Of a stretch of DNA of 40,336 bases, positions 25,847 through 34,987 are shown in pieces. Every line of letters starts with the position of its first letter. Position 1 is the first letter of the stretch. The notes under the pieces are model-generated. The model searched no databases. It was not told the origin of the DNA and worked only from the letters and a program-made list of their open reading frames with translations. The position numbers and the translations under genes are program-made. Source of the DNA: JBEBXQ01 sp040391535 (GTDB lineage Bacteria > Bacteroidota > Bacteroidia > Cytophagales > Spirosomataceae). Location of the stretch: NCBI GenBank assembly GCA_040391535.1, contig JBEBXQ010000027.1:1-40336 (forward strand). The letters run 5' to 3'.

Positions 25847-27451
25847 ATGAGAAAATATATTTTAGGAATTATCGCAACTGCGGTTTTCAGTTCATGTGCT
25901 GACCGCCTGGATATTACTCCTCCCAATAACATCACCGACGAGCAGATTCAGCAGTTACTGGCTTCAGGGGATATAGAAGCGATTAAGCTTGTGATGGGCA
26001 GCATGGCTAACAACATGCCTCTGCTGTTTAATTATGCCGGTATTGCCGGAGCAGGAACAGCTGACATGTACTATAGCAATCAGGGCCTTGATATGATGCG
26101 TAACCTGGAAGGAAATGATATAGTGCTGGGCGATGTTACCAGTCTTTCATCTCTTTACGGGATTAATGAATATCAGCTCGGGGATTTCATCTCTTCAGCC
26201 ACGGATAAAAATAATAAATACTGGTTTTATGCCTGGAACGTCATCACCCAGTCCAACAAAATGCTTAATTTCCTTACGGATGAAATCGTGGGTGACAATA
26301 CCTTCCTGATGAACTATAAGGCGAGAGGATTGGTAATGCGTGCCTATGGTTATTATTATCTGATGGAAAATTATCAGGAGGCCTATTTACTGGGAGGTAG
26401 CAGCAAGCTGGGAATTATGTTGTACGACCGTTTTTCTCCGACACAGGAAAGTCGGGCCCGTGCTACGGCTGAAGAAACTTTTGCATTCATTAAAAAGGAT
26501 CTGGATACAGCTATTGCACTTCTGGATGCTTCTGCTACCGGTTATACCACCACCGATCTGTCGGACATTGATCTTGGCGTGGCCAACTTCCTGAAGGCGC
26601 GTATCGCGATATGGACGGGCGACTGGTCGACGGCCATTGCTGCGGCAGACAACATCCTGAGTAAGCAATCTACCTTGATGAATGAATCGCAGTACGGGGG
26701 AAAAAATACAGGTACTGCCACAAATCCGGAATACAGACCTGAAACGAATGGCTTCCTGAATAACAGCGCTAACCCCGAAGTGATTCTGGGATTCCCCGTA
26801 GGCCAGGCCAAAACCTATCATAATGCCTATACCAATCCGTTTGGTAATGGAAATGGTGGTGTTGCCCGGGCTTACAAAAGGATTGATAACAGGTTGTATG
26901 ATAAAATAGCACCTGGAGACTACCGCAAAGATGCCTTTTCTGAAGAGGCTCTGGGTGATTATTCCTACCCCGGGAGTGGTACTGTCGCTTATATCCCGAC
27001 ATATACCAACCTGAAATTTGCTACAACTCACGGACTTGACAGTGATGATAAAGGGCAGGTAGGGAATGTGACATGCTATTATATGCGTGTTTCGGAAGTG
27101 CTGCTGATGAAAGCAGAAGCACAGGCACAATCCGGCAATGAGGCAGGGGCGAAGGAGACGCTGAATATTCTGCTGGCCGCACGTACACGGGCAGGTGCAC
27201 CTGTGCTGACCTGTGACAACTATCCGGCCATGCAGGGACTTTCTGCTTTGGCTATGGTGCAGCTGCAGTCACGGATCGAGCTATGGGGTGAAGGCGGACG
27301 CGAGTTCTATAACAACAAACGCTGGAACATTCCTGTTGACCGCACCGATTCTCAGAATCATGTTACGAAAAATACCTATCCGGTATCAAAAATGACTTTG
27401 CAGATTCCACAGGATGAAATGCTGTATAATCCGAAAGCTGTTCAGAACTGA
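25847..27451 (+). CDS. SusD/RagB-family nutrient-binding lipoprotein
   Basis: This 534-residue surface lipoprotein starts with a lipobox FSSC (Cys17). Its helical body follows the SusD arrangement, with a tetratricopeptide-like region (YKARGLVMRAYGYYYLMENY) and the conserved C-terminal block (IELWGEGGREFYNNKRWNIP). SusD proteins cap the SusC barrel and bind its ligand. It follows susC by 26 bases and ends at the strong terminator at 27473. The ligand is unknown, as no catabolic enzymes are adjacent. Confidence 0.95.
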   Translation: MRKYILGIIATAVFSSCADRLDITPPNNITDEQIQQLLASGDIEAIKLVMGSMANNMPLLFNYAGIAGAGTADMYYSNQGLDMMRNLEGNDIVLGDVTSLSSLYGINEYQLGDFISSATDKNNKYWFYAWNVITQSNKMLNFLTDEIVGDNTFLMNYKARGLVMRAYGYYYLMENYQEAYLLGGSSKLGIMLYDRFSPTQESRARATAEETFAFIKKDLDTAIALLDASATGYTTTDLSDIDLGVANFLKARIAIWTGDWSTAIAAADNILSKQSTLMNESQYGGKNTGTATNPEYRPETNGFLNNSANPEVILGFPVGQAKTYHNAYTNPFGNGNGGVARAYKRIDNRLYDKIAPGDYRKDAFSEEALGDYSYPGSGTVAYIPTYTNLKFATTHGLDSDDKGQVGNVTCYYMRVSEVLLMKAEAQAQSGNEAGAKETLNILLAARTRAGAPVLTCDNYPAMQGLSALAMVQLQSRIELWGEGGREFYNNKRWNIPVDRTDSQNHVTKNTYPVSKMTLQIPQDEMLYNPKAVQN

Positions 27452-27472
27452 CAGGAAAAACGCATATTTTAT

Positions 27473-27505
27473 GAAAGGGGTGGCTGGAAACAGCTGCCCC
27501 TTTTT
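27473..27505 (+). terminator. Rho-independent terminator after susD
   Basis: The stem GAAAGGGGTGGCTG pairs with CAGCTGCCCCTTTT around a GAAA tetraloop (27487-27490), with a T tract at 27501-27505. It lies 22 bases after the susD stop and should end the susC-susD transcript. Confidence 0.85.
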
Positions 27506-27570
27506 ACTTTATAGGGAAGGCTATGGTCAGAAAACAGCCTGATGGTATGTTTCCATTGGAAGATGTGCTC

Positions 27571-27578
27571 TATCTTTG
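27571..27578 (+). promoter_or_regulatory. -7 box TATCTTTG upstream of the acetyltransferase
   Basis: TATCTTTG matches TAnnTTTG, 20 bases before the ATG at 27599, and supports that start over the more upstream 27542. The -33 region has only TTT at 27550-27552. Confidence 0.5.
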
Positions 27579-27598
27579 CCTGCATCCATACCGTCGTC

Positions 27599-28087
27599 AT
27601 GGCAAATATCAATACTATGCTGTCTTCAAATCTATCGGCTCCTGACACCGCCATCAGGCCTTATCAGCCTGCTGATAAACCGGGAGTGATCACATTGCTG
27701 CGCGCTAATACACCGTTGTATTTTGCTCCGGAAGAAGAAAATGAGCTGGTGTTCTACCTCGAAAATGAAACAGAGGAATATTTTGTCGTGGAAACAGAAA
27801 AGGGAATCATCGGTTGTGGCGGTATTAACTTTGAAGATCATCGCAGGACCGGCAAATTAAGCTGGGACATTATTCATCCGGATTATCAGGGAAAAGGAGT
27901 GGGGCGTTTGCTGCTGAATCACCGGATTTCGAAACTGAAATCCATCAAAGAGGTAGAAATCATCAGCGTACGTACTTCCCAGATGGCCTTCCGGTTTTAC
28001 GAAAAATGTGGTTTTGAACTGTTGGAAATTAAAAAGGATTACTGGGCCGAAGGCTTTGACCTGTATCTGATGGAGTACAGCAAATAA
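27599..28087 (+). CDS. GNAT-family N-acetyltransferase
   Basis: This 162-residue cytoplasmic protein has the GNAT fold. IIGCGGINF is a core strand and IHPDYQGKGVGRLLLNHRI is the acetyl-CoA phosphate-binding motif (Q/R-x-x-G-x-G). FRFYEKCGFELLEI is the typical C-terminal strand-helix. The ATG at 27599 (MANINTM) sits downstream of the -7 box; an alternative is 27617. The acceptor amine is unknown. It lies 43 bases before a phosphotransferase on the same strand. Confidence 0.9.
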   Translation: MANINTMLSSNLSAPDTAIRPYQPADKPGVITLLRANTPLYFAPEEENELVFYLENETEEYFVVETEKGIIGCGGINFEDHRRTGKLSWDIIHPDYQGKGVGRLLLNHRISKLKSIKEVEIISVRTSQMAFRFYEKCGFELLEIKKDYWAEGFDLYLMEYSK

Positions 28088-28129
28088 ACGTTGTTTTATT
28101 AACTCATCAACACGCTGAATTGTCGCTTT

Positions 28130-29113
28130 ATGAATCACTTCCCGGTTATTACCTCGGTTTTATCACCTCAACAGATGGGTCAGTTTGTGGCCATGCAGTA
28201 CGGGTTAAAAGGTATGGTGGTGTGCAGACTGCTGAAAGCAGGTATTTCGCATACGTATCTTATTGAAAGTCCGGAGGACCGGTTTGTGTTCAGGGTTTAT
28301 TGTCTTCACTGGAGAACAAAAACAGAAATTGAAGAGGAACTGCGATTATTATCCATGTTGAAGGAAAATAAAATAGCGGTTTCATACCCGATTGCTGATG
28401 AAAATAACGGTTATATCCAGCTTCTGAACGCACCGGAAGGAGACCGGTACGGTGTTTTATTTTCCTATGCCCCGGGCGATAAAATTCAGTTTGTTCCGGA
28501 AGAGATTCATTTCAGGATCGGCCGGCTTATGGCCACTATTCATCAGAAGACCTATCAGGTGCAGCTTCAGAGGATTACCTATACACCGGAGGTACTTTTA
28601 CATTGTCCGTTGAAACATTTATCCTTGTTTCTCTCCGATGACACCGATGAAATGCGCTTTATGAAAAGAATATCGGCGTTGATTACTACGGAATGGGAGA
28701 AGATAGCATGGCAGGAAGTCAGAACAGGAGTAGCTCACCTGGACCTGTGGTTTGATAACCTGAATGTTGACGCCGGGGGAAATATTACAGTCTTCGATTT
28801 TGATTTTTGTGGTAACGGCCCGCTTTGCCTTGATCTTGCCTATTACCGGATGCAATTGTTTAATATTGAAAGAGACCAGGAAAAATGCGATAGCAAGCTG
28901 TCCGCTTTTATGTCAGGGTATGAATCGGTCATCCGGATCCCGGAGGAGGAAAAACGCATACTGCCGTTATTAGGTATTGCTGTTTATACTTTTTACCTGG
29001 GAACCCAATGCGCCCGTTTTAATGACTGGTCAGGTGCATTTCTCAGTGAACCGTATCTGAAGCGTTTCATTTCGCAGATCATTGAAAGATACGCCGGTCT
29101 TCATGATCTTTAG
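28130..29113 (+). CDS. APH-type phosphotransferase family protein
   Basis: This 327-residue protein resembles the aminoglycoside phosphotransferase / homoserine kinase-like (APH) family. The Brenner motif HLDLWFDNL (about residues 205-213) supplies the catalytic aspartate, and FDFDFCGNGPLCLDLAYY carries the metal-binding aspartate. FVFRVYCLHW is the ATP-binding lysine-strand equivalent (here Arg). The substrate may be an amino-sugar, choline, threonine or other small alcohol; antibiotic resistance cannot be claimed from sequence. It is probably cotranscribed with the acetyltransferase and ends 9 bases before convergent nosY. Confidence 0.82.
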   Translation: MNHFPVITSVLSPQQMGQFVAMQYGLKGMVVCRLLKAGISHTYLIESPEDRFVFRVYCLHWRTKTEIEEELRLLSMLKENKIAVSYPIADENNGYIQLLNAPEGDRYGVLFSYAPGDKIQFVPEEIHFRIGRLMATIHQKTYQVQLQRITYTPEVLLHCPLKHLSLFLSDDTDEMRFMKRISALITTEWEKIAWQEVRTGVAHLDLWFDNLNVDAGGNITVFDFDFCGNGPLCLDLAYYRMQLFNIERDQEKCDSKLSAFMSGYESVIRIPEEEKRILPLLGIAVYTFYLGTQCARFNDWSGAFLSEPYLKRFISQIIERYAGLHDL

Positions 29114-29122
29114 TAATTTTAA

Positions 29123-29890
29123 CTACAGGTCTTTCTTTTTAAAATACCTTGCTGAAAATACTGCTGGAACAACGATCCAGAGCACCATCAGCAGCAATGC
29201 CAGAACGAAGCCCGGTGTGCTGCCAAATGTTTCCCTGAAAACCGCACCGGTATAGCCCATCATGGCCGAAACGTCGATTTGCAGTAAAATCAGGATACGG
29301 CTGAGGTCAATAGGATTGATGGCTGCCATGGCAGTCATGGCGGTGTCTATCGGATAATCTGAAAACTGGAACAGCACAAATAACACGATGGCATCAAACA
29401 ATAAGGCGAAAAACAGCCAGAGCATAATAGCTGTACCGATACCCCGGGCTTTATCACGGATACGGACAGATGCCCATACGGCCAGCGAAACAAAGGTCAT
29501 GGTCAGCAGGCACCCGCACAGGATCAAGACCAGTCCGGACATGGAAAAGGCGTAAATCAATACCGGAATGCCCGCACCAATGAGATAGGCTGCCAGCAGA
29601 GCACCGGATAAACCGGAGAAAAGGCTTATCCAGATCTGACTTCTGCGGATGGGCTGACTGACCAGCAGTTCAATAAATTCGGTACTGTTATAGAAGTAAA
29701 TCGTTGAAAAAATAAGGCTTACCAGCGGAACAATGAACAGAATAATGTTCAGCATGCTCAGAATCCCTTTGGAGGCGTTGTCCTCAATACTGAAAACACT
29801 GAATGTAAGTACCACCAGAATGACGGTGTAGGCCAGCACGACCCTGCTGCGGAGAATGTCGCTCAGCACATATTTGATTAGTTTATTCAT
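29123..29890 (-). CDS. nosY: NosY-type ABC transporter permease
   Basis: This 255-residue integral membrane protein has about six helices and is the ABC-2-type permease of the nos operon. It starts at 29890, overlapping the nosF stop by 4 bases. In the known system NosDFY supports maturation of the NosZ copper centre CuZ, with NosF as ATPase and NosD as periplasmic partner. Sequence is hydrophobic with SQPIRRSQIWISLFSGLSGAL resembling the family. It is slightly shorter than many NosY proteins. It is the last gene of the operon. Confidence 0.92.
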   Translation of the reverse strand: MNKLIKYVLSDILRSRVVLAYTVILVVLTFSVFSIEDNASKGILSMLNIILFIVPLVSLIFSTIYFYNSTEFIELLVSQPIRRSQIWISLFSGLSGALLAAYLIGAGIPVLIYAFSMSGLVLILCGCLLTMTFVSLAVWASVRIRDKARGIGTAIMLWLFFALLFDAIVLFVLFQFSDYPIDTAMTAMAAINPIDLSRILILLQIDVSAMMGYTGAVFRETFGSTPGFVLALLLMVLWIVVPAVFSARYFKKKDL

Positions 29891-30618
29891 AAGGATTCAG
29901 AAATAGCATGAGTTTGTCGGGTGATGATCCTGGCGATAGCTTTGGATAGCTGCTCTTCACCGGTTTCCTGTCTGATTTCTTTCAGCGATTTGTAAAAGGC
30001 GGGTTTTCCATCCTGCATATAGATTACTTCAGAAACCAGGTCGTTCAGTTCGCTGAGTACATGTGAGGTGATGATGATCAGCTTGTTTTTCTCTTTCTCC
30101 TTCAGTATTTTATGCTTGAAAATTTCGGTTGATACCGGATCGAGACCGGCCGTAGGCTCGTCCAGAATCAGGACTTTTGAATTGAACATCAGGGCCAGGC
30201 AGGCACTTACTTTCTGACGCGTACCTCCTGAAAGTGTACGCATTCTTTTTTCAGAGATGGAAGGAATATCAAAAAGCTTTATTAGGTCGGTGTCAAGATT
30301 GGCTTCCGCCTGCCGGCGGATATCTTTCATCATACTGATCACCTGGCCGATGGTCATGTTTTCGGGATAACGCCCGATCTGCGGCATATAACCAATATCC
30401 CGGCGGTATTCCCAGTCATGCGCAATATTTTTTCCGTTAAAAATTACCTCACCCGCATCCGGAATAACCATCCCCAGAATGGTCTTGATCAGGGTTGTTT
30501 TTCCACTCCCGTTCGGACCAATGAGTGCTATGCATTGTCCGGCTTTGCATTCCAGTGTGACATCATCCAGCACTTTCTGGCGGCCGAAGGCCTTTGACAG
30601 GTTTTGTATCTTAATCAT
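29887..30618 (-). CDS. nosF: NosF-type ABC transporter ATPase
   Basis: This 243-residue cytoplasmic ATPase has Walker A (IGPNGSGKTT, about residues 33-42), the Q loop, the signature LSGGTRQKVS and Walker B (VLILDEPTAGLDP), then the His switch (TSHVLSEL). It powers the NosDFY complex for NosZ maturation. It overlaps nosD upstream and nosY downstream by 4 bases on each side, consistent with translational coupling. Confidence 0.94.
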   Translation of the reverse strand: MIKIQNLSKAFGRQKVLDDVTLECKAGQCIALIGPNGSGKTTLIKTILGMVIPDAGEVIFNGKNIAHDWEYRRDIGYMPQIGRYPENMTIGQVISMMKDIRRQAEANLDTDLIKLFDIPSISEKRMRTLSGGTRQKVSACLALMFNSKVLILDEPTAGLDPVSTEIFKHKILKEKEKNKLIIITSHVLSELNDLVSEVIYMQDGKPAFYKSLKEIRQETGEEQLSKAIARIITRQTHAISESL

Positions 30619-31862
30619 AATGCAAATGCTTTCATAACAGGTGTATTGTCTTTGAGATTTTCCGGAGTGAGGCTGGGCAGGAACCGTTCACTTCGGTCAA
30701 GTAAGCTTACCATAAAGCTCCTGAAAAGGATCATGGCCATCGGGTACTTTTCGACAATCATGGAATAAAGGCTTACGGGCCGGTAGGGGATATCTCCTGT
30801 TTTATCTTTATTAAGATCATACCCTTCGTATTTGTCCCAGTAGTTGGTATCAAAATTATTGAGTACCAGACTGCCGTTGGTGGCTACGTCGAAGGTGTTC
30901 TGGATGAAATTATTGAGGGTGATGGTATTCTCTGAACAGCTGGCCTGAATTTTCAGCGCCCACCCGTTCGCCTCAAATGCATTTCTTTCAATATGTACTC
31001 TGCTGCTGCCTTCCATGAGTATAGCGGTCGTATTATAGGAAAAGGTATTGTGGCTGATCCGGCTGTCGGTGATTTCCTTCAGCAGGAGGCCATAGGCAGC
31101 ATCACCTCCGTTTTCGGTAAAAATATTGTTCTGCATCACTACCCGTTTGGTATACATCACTGCCACACCGGCTCCGTTGTTACTGAAGGTGTTTTTCCGG
31201 TAACCGTTATCGTGAGAAAACATAAAATGAAGGCCGTAGCGAAGGTTTTTTTCAGAGAGGTTATGATGCACCTCCGTATGGGTTACAAACTCCAGATATA
31301 CTCCATCCCGATGGCCCGTTACCGTATTGTTTTCAATGATCAGACTATCGGATTTCCAGCCATGAATGCCGTTTCCGATCAGCTGCTCCGCCTTCCCGTA
31401 TGCTGTGATGCGGTTATTGGCGATGTATCCGTTTTTAACCTCTTGCGCATAAATGCCAAAAAAATTATCTTCCAGGATATTGTCAATGATGCTTACATGA
31501 TGGGTATTGTAAATCTTGATACCTGCTATATCCACCATAGAAGAATGCCCGGATGCGTGAATGCTGAACCCCTTTACGGTTACATAAGGCGAGCGGATCG
31601 AAACGGGCTCATGTTGTTTCTCTCCGTCCAGTACAGGGTAACCGATGCCGTTCAGGGTTAATGGCTTGTCGATCAGGATATTGCCCTGCCGGTAAACGCC
31701 CGGTGATACTTCTACGGTGTCATAAGGCTGTGCGGCTTCAATCGCTGCTCTTATGGAAGTAATCAATTGGCCTTCACCTGCTTTGATGATCCCTGCCTTT
31801 ACACTTTCTTTTGTAAGGGCAAATGCCAGTAGTGATAATATAAAAAATCTGAATATCAGCAT
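30615..31862 (-). CDS. nosD: NosD, periplasmic copper-centre maturation protein
   Basis: This 415-residue protein has a signal peptide (about residues 1-23) followed by a right-handed beta-helix of parallel repeats (for example VTGHRDGVYLEFVTHTEV and NTFSNNGAGVAVMYTKR). This is the NosD/carbohydrate-sulfate-lyase-like fold. NosD works with NosF and NosY to deliver or protect copper or sulfide for the CuZ site. It lies 9 bases downstream of nosL and overlaps nosF by 4 bases. Confidence 0.93.
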   Translation of the reverse strand: MLIFRFFILSLLAFALTKESVKAGIIKAGEGQLITSIRAAIEAAQPYDTVEVSPGVYRQGNILIDKPLTLNGIGYPVLDGEKQHEPVSIRSPYVTVKGFSIHASGHSSMVDIAGIKIYNTHHVSIIDNILEDNFFGIYAQEVKNGYIANNRITAYGKAEQLIGNGIHGWKSDSLIIENNTVTGHRDGVYLEFVTHTEVHHNLSEKNLRYGLHFMFSHDNGYRKNTFSNNGAGVAVMYTKRVVMQNNIFTENGGDAAYGLLLKEITDSRISHNTFSYNTTAILMEGSSRVHIERNAFEANGWALKIQASCSENTITLNNFIQNTFDVATNGSLVLNNFDTNYWDKYEGYDLNKDKTGDIPYRPVSLYSMIVEKYPMAMILFRSFMVSLLDRSERFLPSLTPENLKDNTPVMKAFAL

Positions 31863-31871
31863 ATTAATGGT

Positions 31872-32312
31872 CTATTTCCACAAATCATCCCACTGTATTT
31901 CGATAGCGTCAAGTTCCTGCCGGGTCTCTTCGGATCGGGCTTTATCCCGGAAAGCCGCCATATCACCCCGCATGGGGCTTTTGATACTTTCACTTTTCAG
32001 AATGAACATTTGACGGGCAGGTAACAGGGCGTTTGCCCCGGTGAAGTCGGGCAGATAAAATTCCGCTACTTCACTTTTGGGAACCTGACCGTTCTTTACA
32101 AATGCCAGCATGCATTGCAGGTCATCAAAATGATAGGCACGGCCTTTGTTTGAAACCAGTTGCGTACCAAAGCGTGCATCACTGATGGTCATCCGGCAGT
32201 GAGCACAGGCATCGCTACCGTATTTTATAGGCCGCGGACCGTCATGACCGCAGGCGGCTAAGTACAGAATGAAAAGCGACGAAAATAAGACGGGTGAAAA
32301 TAATCTGTTCAT
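31872..32312 (-). CDS. nosL: NosL copper chaperone lipoprotein
   Basis: This 146-residue lipoprotein has a lipobox LAAC (Cys21). The NosL copper motif CAHCRM (C36, C39, M41) and FDDLQCML (C67, M68) are present. NosL binds Cu(I) and supplies the NosZ apo-protein. It overlaps the upstream four-helix membrane protein gene by 4 bases and precedes nosD. Confidence 0.93.
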   Translation of the reverse strand: MNRLFSPVLFSSLFILYLAACGHDGPRPIKYGSDACAHCRMTISDARFGTQLVSNKGRAYHFDDLQCMLAFVKNGQVPKSEVAEFYLPDFTGANALLPARQMFILKSESIKSPMRGDMAAFRDKARSEETRQELDAIEIQWDDLWK

Positions 32313-32905
32313 GATTGTAGTGTTTTATCAGGGGACGATTTCCAGGCAGTAAAAGCACAGTAGGTAAGCATTAAACCACATATAATAAAAATGATTCCTC
32401 CGGTGTCGGGTATGGAATAGGCTCCGAAATTGAGTAGTTGCTTAAATCCGATTAATGGCGGCTGATAGGCCATACCCGGTACCTTAATGGCCGCTGCCGG
32501 GTCAAGGTCATGTCCGTAATTGTATTCCCATCTCCAGAAATCAGCCATAGCGATGATGCCAAAAAGGACGAACAGAACCCATAGTATATATACCAGGGAT
32601 TTGCGGGCGATAAAACCCGTAATCAGGAATGCTACACCGAAAAAGCCGATCACATAAGGCAATACCGTAAATTCAATAAAATCTTCGGCATGGAGTGTTT
32701 TCATGCCGATGTAATGATTAAGGCCGTTGATAATATCAACATCTCCGGCCAGTCTGTTACTGTGAATGTAAAGCCGCAGGCCTTCCGGATATTGTGGTGC
32801 ATCGAGCTCAATCCGCCAGATGGGTAGAATAATGACCAGAAATAAACTTAATCCGCAGATCCATAGCAATATACGGGCTGAAGGTTTGATAGGCTGCCAG
32901 TTCAT
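32309..32905 (-). CDS. Membrane protein of the nos locus, NosB-like by position
   Basis: This 198-residue protein has four predicted membrane helices (about residues 11-30, 82-99, 104-124 and 168-187). Its large extracytoplasmic loop (about residues 31-81) is rich in possible copper ligands: H48, H64, M68 and H72, plus YPEGL and NHYIGM blocks. It lies directly between nosZ and nosL. In Wolinella succinogenes the gene after nosZ is nosB, also a membrane protein of unknown function, so this may be its counterpart; I do not claim homology. A role in copper or electron handling is inference. Confidence 0.8.
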   Translation of the reverse strand: MNWQPIKPSARILLWICGLSLFLVIILPIWRIELDAPQYPEGLRLYIHSNRLAGDVDIINGLNHYIGMKTLHAEDFIEFTVLPYVIGFFGVAFLITGFIARKSLVYILWVLFVLFGIIAMADFWRWEYNYGHDLDPAAAIKVPGMAYQPPLIGFKQLLNFGAYSIPDTGGIIFIICGLMLTYCAFTAWKSSPDKTLQS

Positions 32906-32927
32906 AATCTTGTGATGTTGGTAAGGA

Positions 32928-32956
32928 AATCCGGCCGGTACTCTGCCGGCCGGATT
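32928..32956 (-). other. Strong GC-rich intercistronic hairpin after nosZ
   Basis: AATCCGGCCGG (32928-32938) and CCGGCCGGATT (32946-32956) form a perfect 11-base stem with a 7-base loop. It begins 12 bases after the nosZ stop. There is no T tract after it on the minus strand, so an mRNA stability or partial-attenuation element is more likely than a full terminator. Confidence 0.75.
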
Positions 32957-32968
32957 GGTATGGTTTAA

Positions 32969-34945
32969 TTAATCAGCCGGCTGATTGGTACCGGTGCTGA
33001 ACGAGATAGGAACGGAACTTCCTTTGGGAGAAACCCTTACGTATCCTGACATTTCCTGGTGCAGTGCACTACAGAAATCTGTACAATAGATCGGAAAAAT
33101 ACCTACACGGTCAGGTACCCATTTCAATGTCTGGGTTTCGCCCGGCATGATGAGTAATTCGCCGTTATCGGCTCCCTTTACTGCAAAACCGTGTGGGATA
33201 TCCCAGTCCTGCTCAAGATTGGTAACATGGAAGTAGACTTCGTCTCCCATTTTAATTCCTTCAATATTGTCAGGTGTCAGGTGCGAGCGGATGGCGGTCA
33301 TGTAGACATGTACTTTGTTACCCTCTCTGACTACTTTCGTTTCACCTTCTCCTTTGGAAAAATAGGGATGTTTATTGTCTTCCAGTCTGAAGATTTTCAA
33401 TGATTTATCCTTGATTTTTTCTGCCCTTATCGCCTGCGCATAATGCGGCTCGCCAATCGTCGGGAAGTCCAGAATAAGCTGCATTTTATCGCCACTTATA
33501 TCATATAACTGGGCACTTTGCGACAGCTCCGGACCTGTTGGCAGATACCGGTCTTTGGTGATTTTGTTATAGGCAACGACATATTTCGCATCAGGGGATT
33601 TGGTATCTCCGCCGGGAATCATCAGGTGACCCACAGAATAATAGGTGGGTACACGGTCGATAATGTTCAGGTCCTTTACATTCCATTTAACCAGTTCAGA
33701 GGATACAAAGAAAGACGTAATGGCATTGCCTTTGTCGTCAAATTCAGTATGCAATGGGCCCAGGCCGGGTTTTTCCACTTCACCGTGCAGAGCTGCTTCA
33801 TATTTAATAACAGGAATACCCGCAAATTCCCCTTCAAAAGCTTTGTCCGCAATGGCTTTCTGCATTTTGCCGAAAGAGAAAACCGGGATAAGAGCAGCCA
33901 GTTTACCGCTTCCTACAATATATTCACCGGTTGGGTCCACATCTACGCCGTGGGGTGATTTGGGGCAGGGGATAAAATAGCACAGACCTTCCAGTTCTTT
34001 GGAATCGAGGACAATGACTTCATTTTTGGTCTCGGAAACAGAACTATGTGTTTCGTCACTGTATTTGTTATGTAGGTATCTGACATTCAGTTTTTTCCCT
34101 TTCCCGGCCTTCAGATATTCTTCAGCCTTTTTCCAGTTAACCGCCAGGATAAAGTCCTTATCGTTTTTGGAAGCGTTCACTTCAAGCAGGGTATTGGCCT
34201 GTTCTGTATTATAGGTTGAAAAGAAAAACCAACCGTGCGATTTGCCTTTGCCTGCCCTGCTCAGGTCAAAGTTTACCCCAGGCGTTTCAATCTGAAAGGC
34301 AATATCCATATTTCCGCTTTCCTTGTTAACACTTACAAAACTCAGCGTTCCCCTGAAATTCTTCTTATACGTATTGATAGGAATATCTCCGTTGTCGGTA
34401 TCTAACGGCACACTGAAACGCGTTCCGGCGACAACATATTCTGTATTCTCTGTGATGAACGGAGAGGAGTGATTACCCCCGCTGTTGGGTAATTCAAGTA
34501 TTTCGGCCGTGCGAAAGGTTGTCAGGTCAATACGGGCAAGGCGAGGGGTATTATTGGCATTTGCAAAAACCCATTTGCCATCGTATTCTCCATCGGTTTT
34601 GGATAGCTGCACGTGATGCAGATCATCCCACGGCACGCTGCCATGTGAAGTATTGAGCATAGGTTTGGTTTCTTCGCTGAAACCCCAGCCTTTTTCAGGG
34701 TCTAACGAAAATACCGGTATTACCCTTAACAGTCGTCCGGACGGGAGTCCATAGACAGATAATTGTCCGCTGAAGCCGCCGGAAACAAAATTGTAAAATT
34801 CGTCGTACTGGCCCGGAGCAACATACGTTTTTTCAGCAGCGTTTGCACTTACCGTAGTAGCGGTGGTTTTAGGCTTGCAGCCATAAAGTATTCCGAAGGC
34901 CAGCGCCAGCGCAGCAGCCTTTCCGATTGTGTTTAATCCTTTCAT
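32969..34945 (-). CDS. nosZ: Nitrous oxide reductase, clade II (lipoprotein type)
   Basis: This 658-residue enzyme reduces N2O to N2 in the periplasm or at the outer face of the membrane. The CuA motif CTDFCSALHQEM (residues 621-632) with H585 provides the electron entry site. A D-x-x-x-C pattern, where clade I has C-x-W-x-C, and a Sec signal in place of twin-arginine are clade II features. Two histidines of the CuZ site are seen in DDLHHVQLSKT (H110, H111). The N-terminus ends in LYGC (Cys23), so the protein may be a lipoprotein; tyrosine at -2 is atypical, so this is a prediction. It follows the cytochrome c gene by 42 bases. Confidence 0.95.
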   Translation of the reverse strand: MKGLNTIGKAAALALAFGILYGCKPKTTATTVSANAAEKTYVAPGQYDEFYNFVSGGFSGQLSVYGLPSGRLLRVIPVFSLDPEKGWGFSEETKPMLNTSHGSVPWDDLHHVQLSKTDGEYDGKWVFANANNTPRLARIDLTTFRTAEILELPNSGGNHSSPFITENTEYVVAGTRFSVPLDTDNGDIPINTYKKNFRGTLSFVSVNKESGNMDIAFQIETPGVNFDLSRAGKGKSHGWFFFSTYNTEQANTLLEVNASKNDKDFILAVNWKKAEEYLKAGKGKKLNVRYLHNKYSDETHSSVSETKNEVIVLDSKELEGLCYFIPCPKSPHGVDVDPTGEYIVGSGKLAALIPVFSFGKMQKAIADKAFEGEFAGIPVIKYEAALHGEVEKPGLGPLHTEFDDKGNAITSFFVSSELVKWNVKDLNIIDRVPTYYSVGHLMIPGGDTKSPDAKYVVAYNKITKDRYLPTGPELSQSAQLYDISGDKMQLILDFPTIGEPHYAQAIRAEKIKDKSLKIFRLEDNKHPYFSKGEGETKVVREGNKVHVYMTAIRSHLTPDNIEGIKMGDEVYFHVTNLEQDWDIPHGFAVKGADNGELLIMPGETQTLKWVPDRVGIFPIYCTDFCSALHQEMSGYVRVSPKGSSVPISFSTGTNQPAD

Positions 34946-34987
34946 GGAATTATTTTAAGTATCAGTAATGGATTACTATTTCCTTCA

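Noticed and set aside
26387..27130. Long minus-strand frame inside susD
   Set aside because: It is antisense to a clear SusD gene with no family features of its own; a shadow of codon bias.
30993..31661. Plus-strand frame of about 220 codons inside nosD
   Set aside because: It lies antisense to NosD, whose beta-helix repeats are clear; no domain is recognised in the frame.
32928..32956. Hairpin as a full terminator of nosZ
   Set aside because: No T tract follows on the minus strand and the operon continues with tightly linked nos genes.
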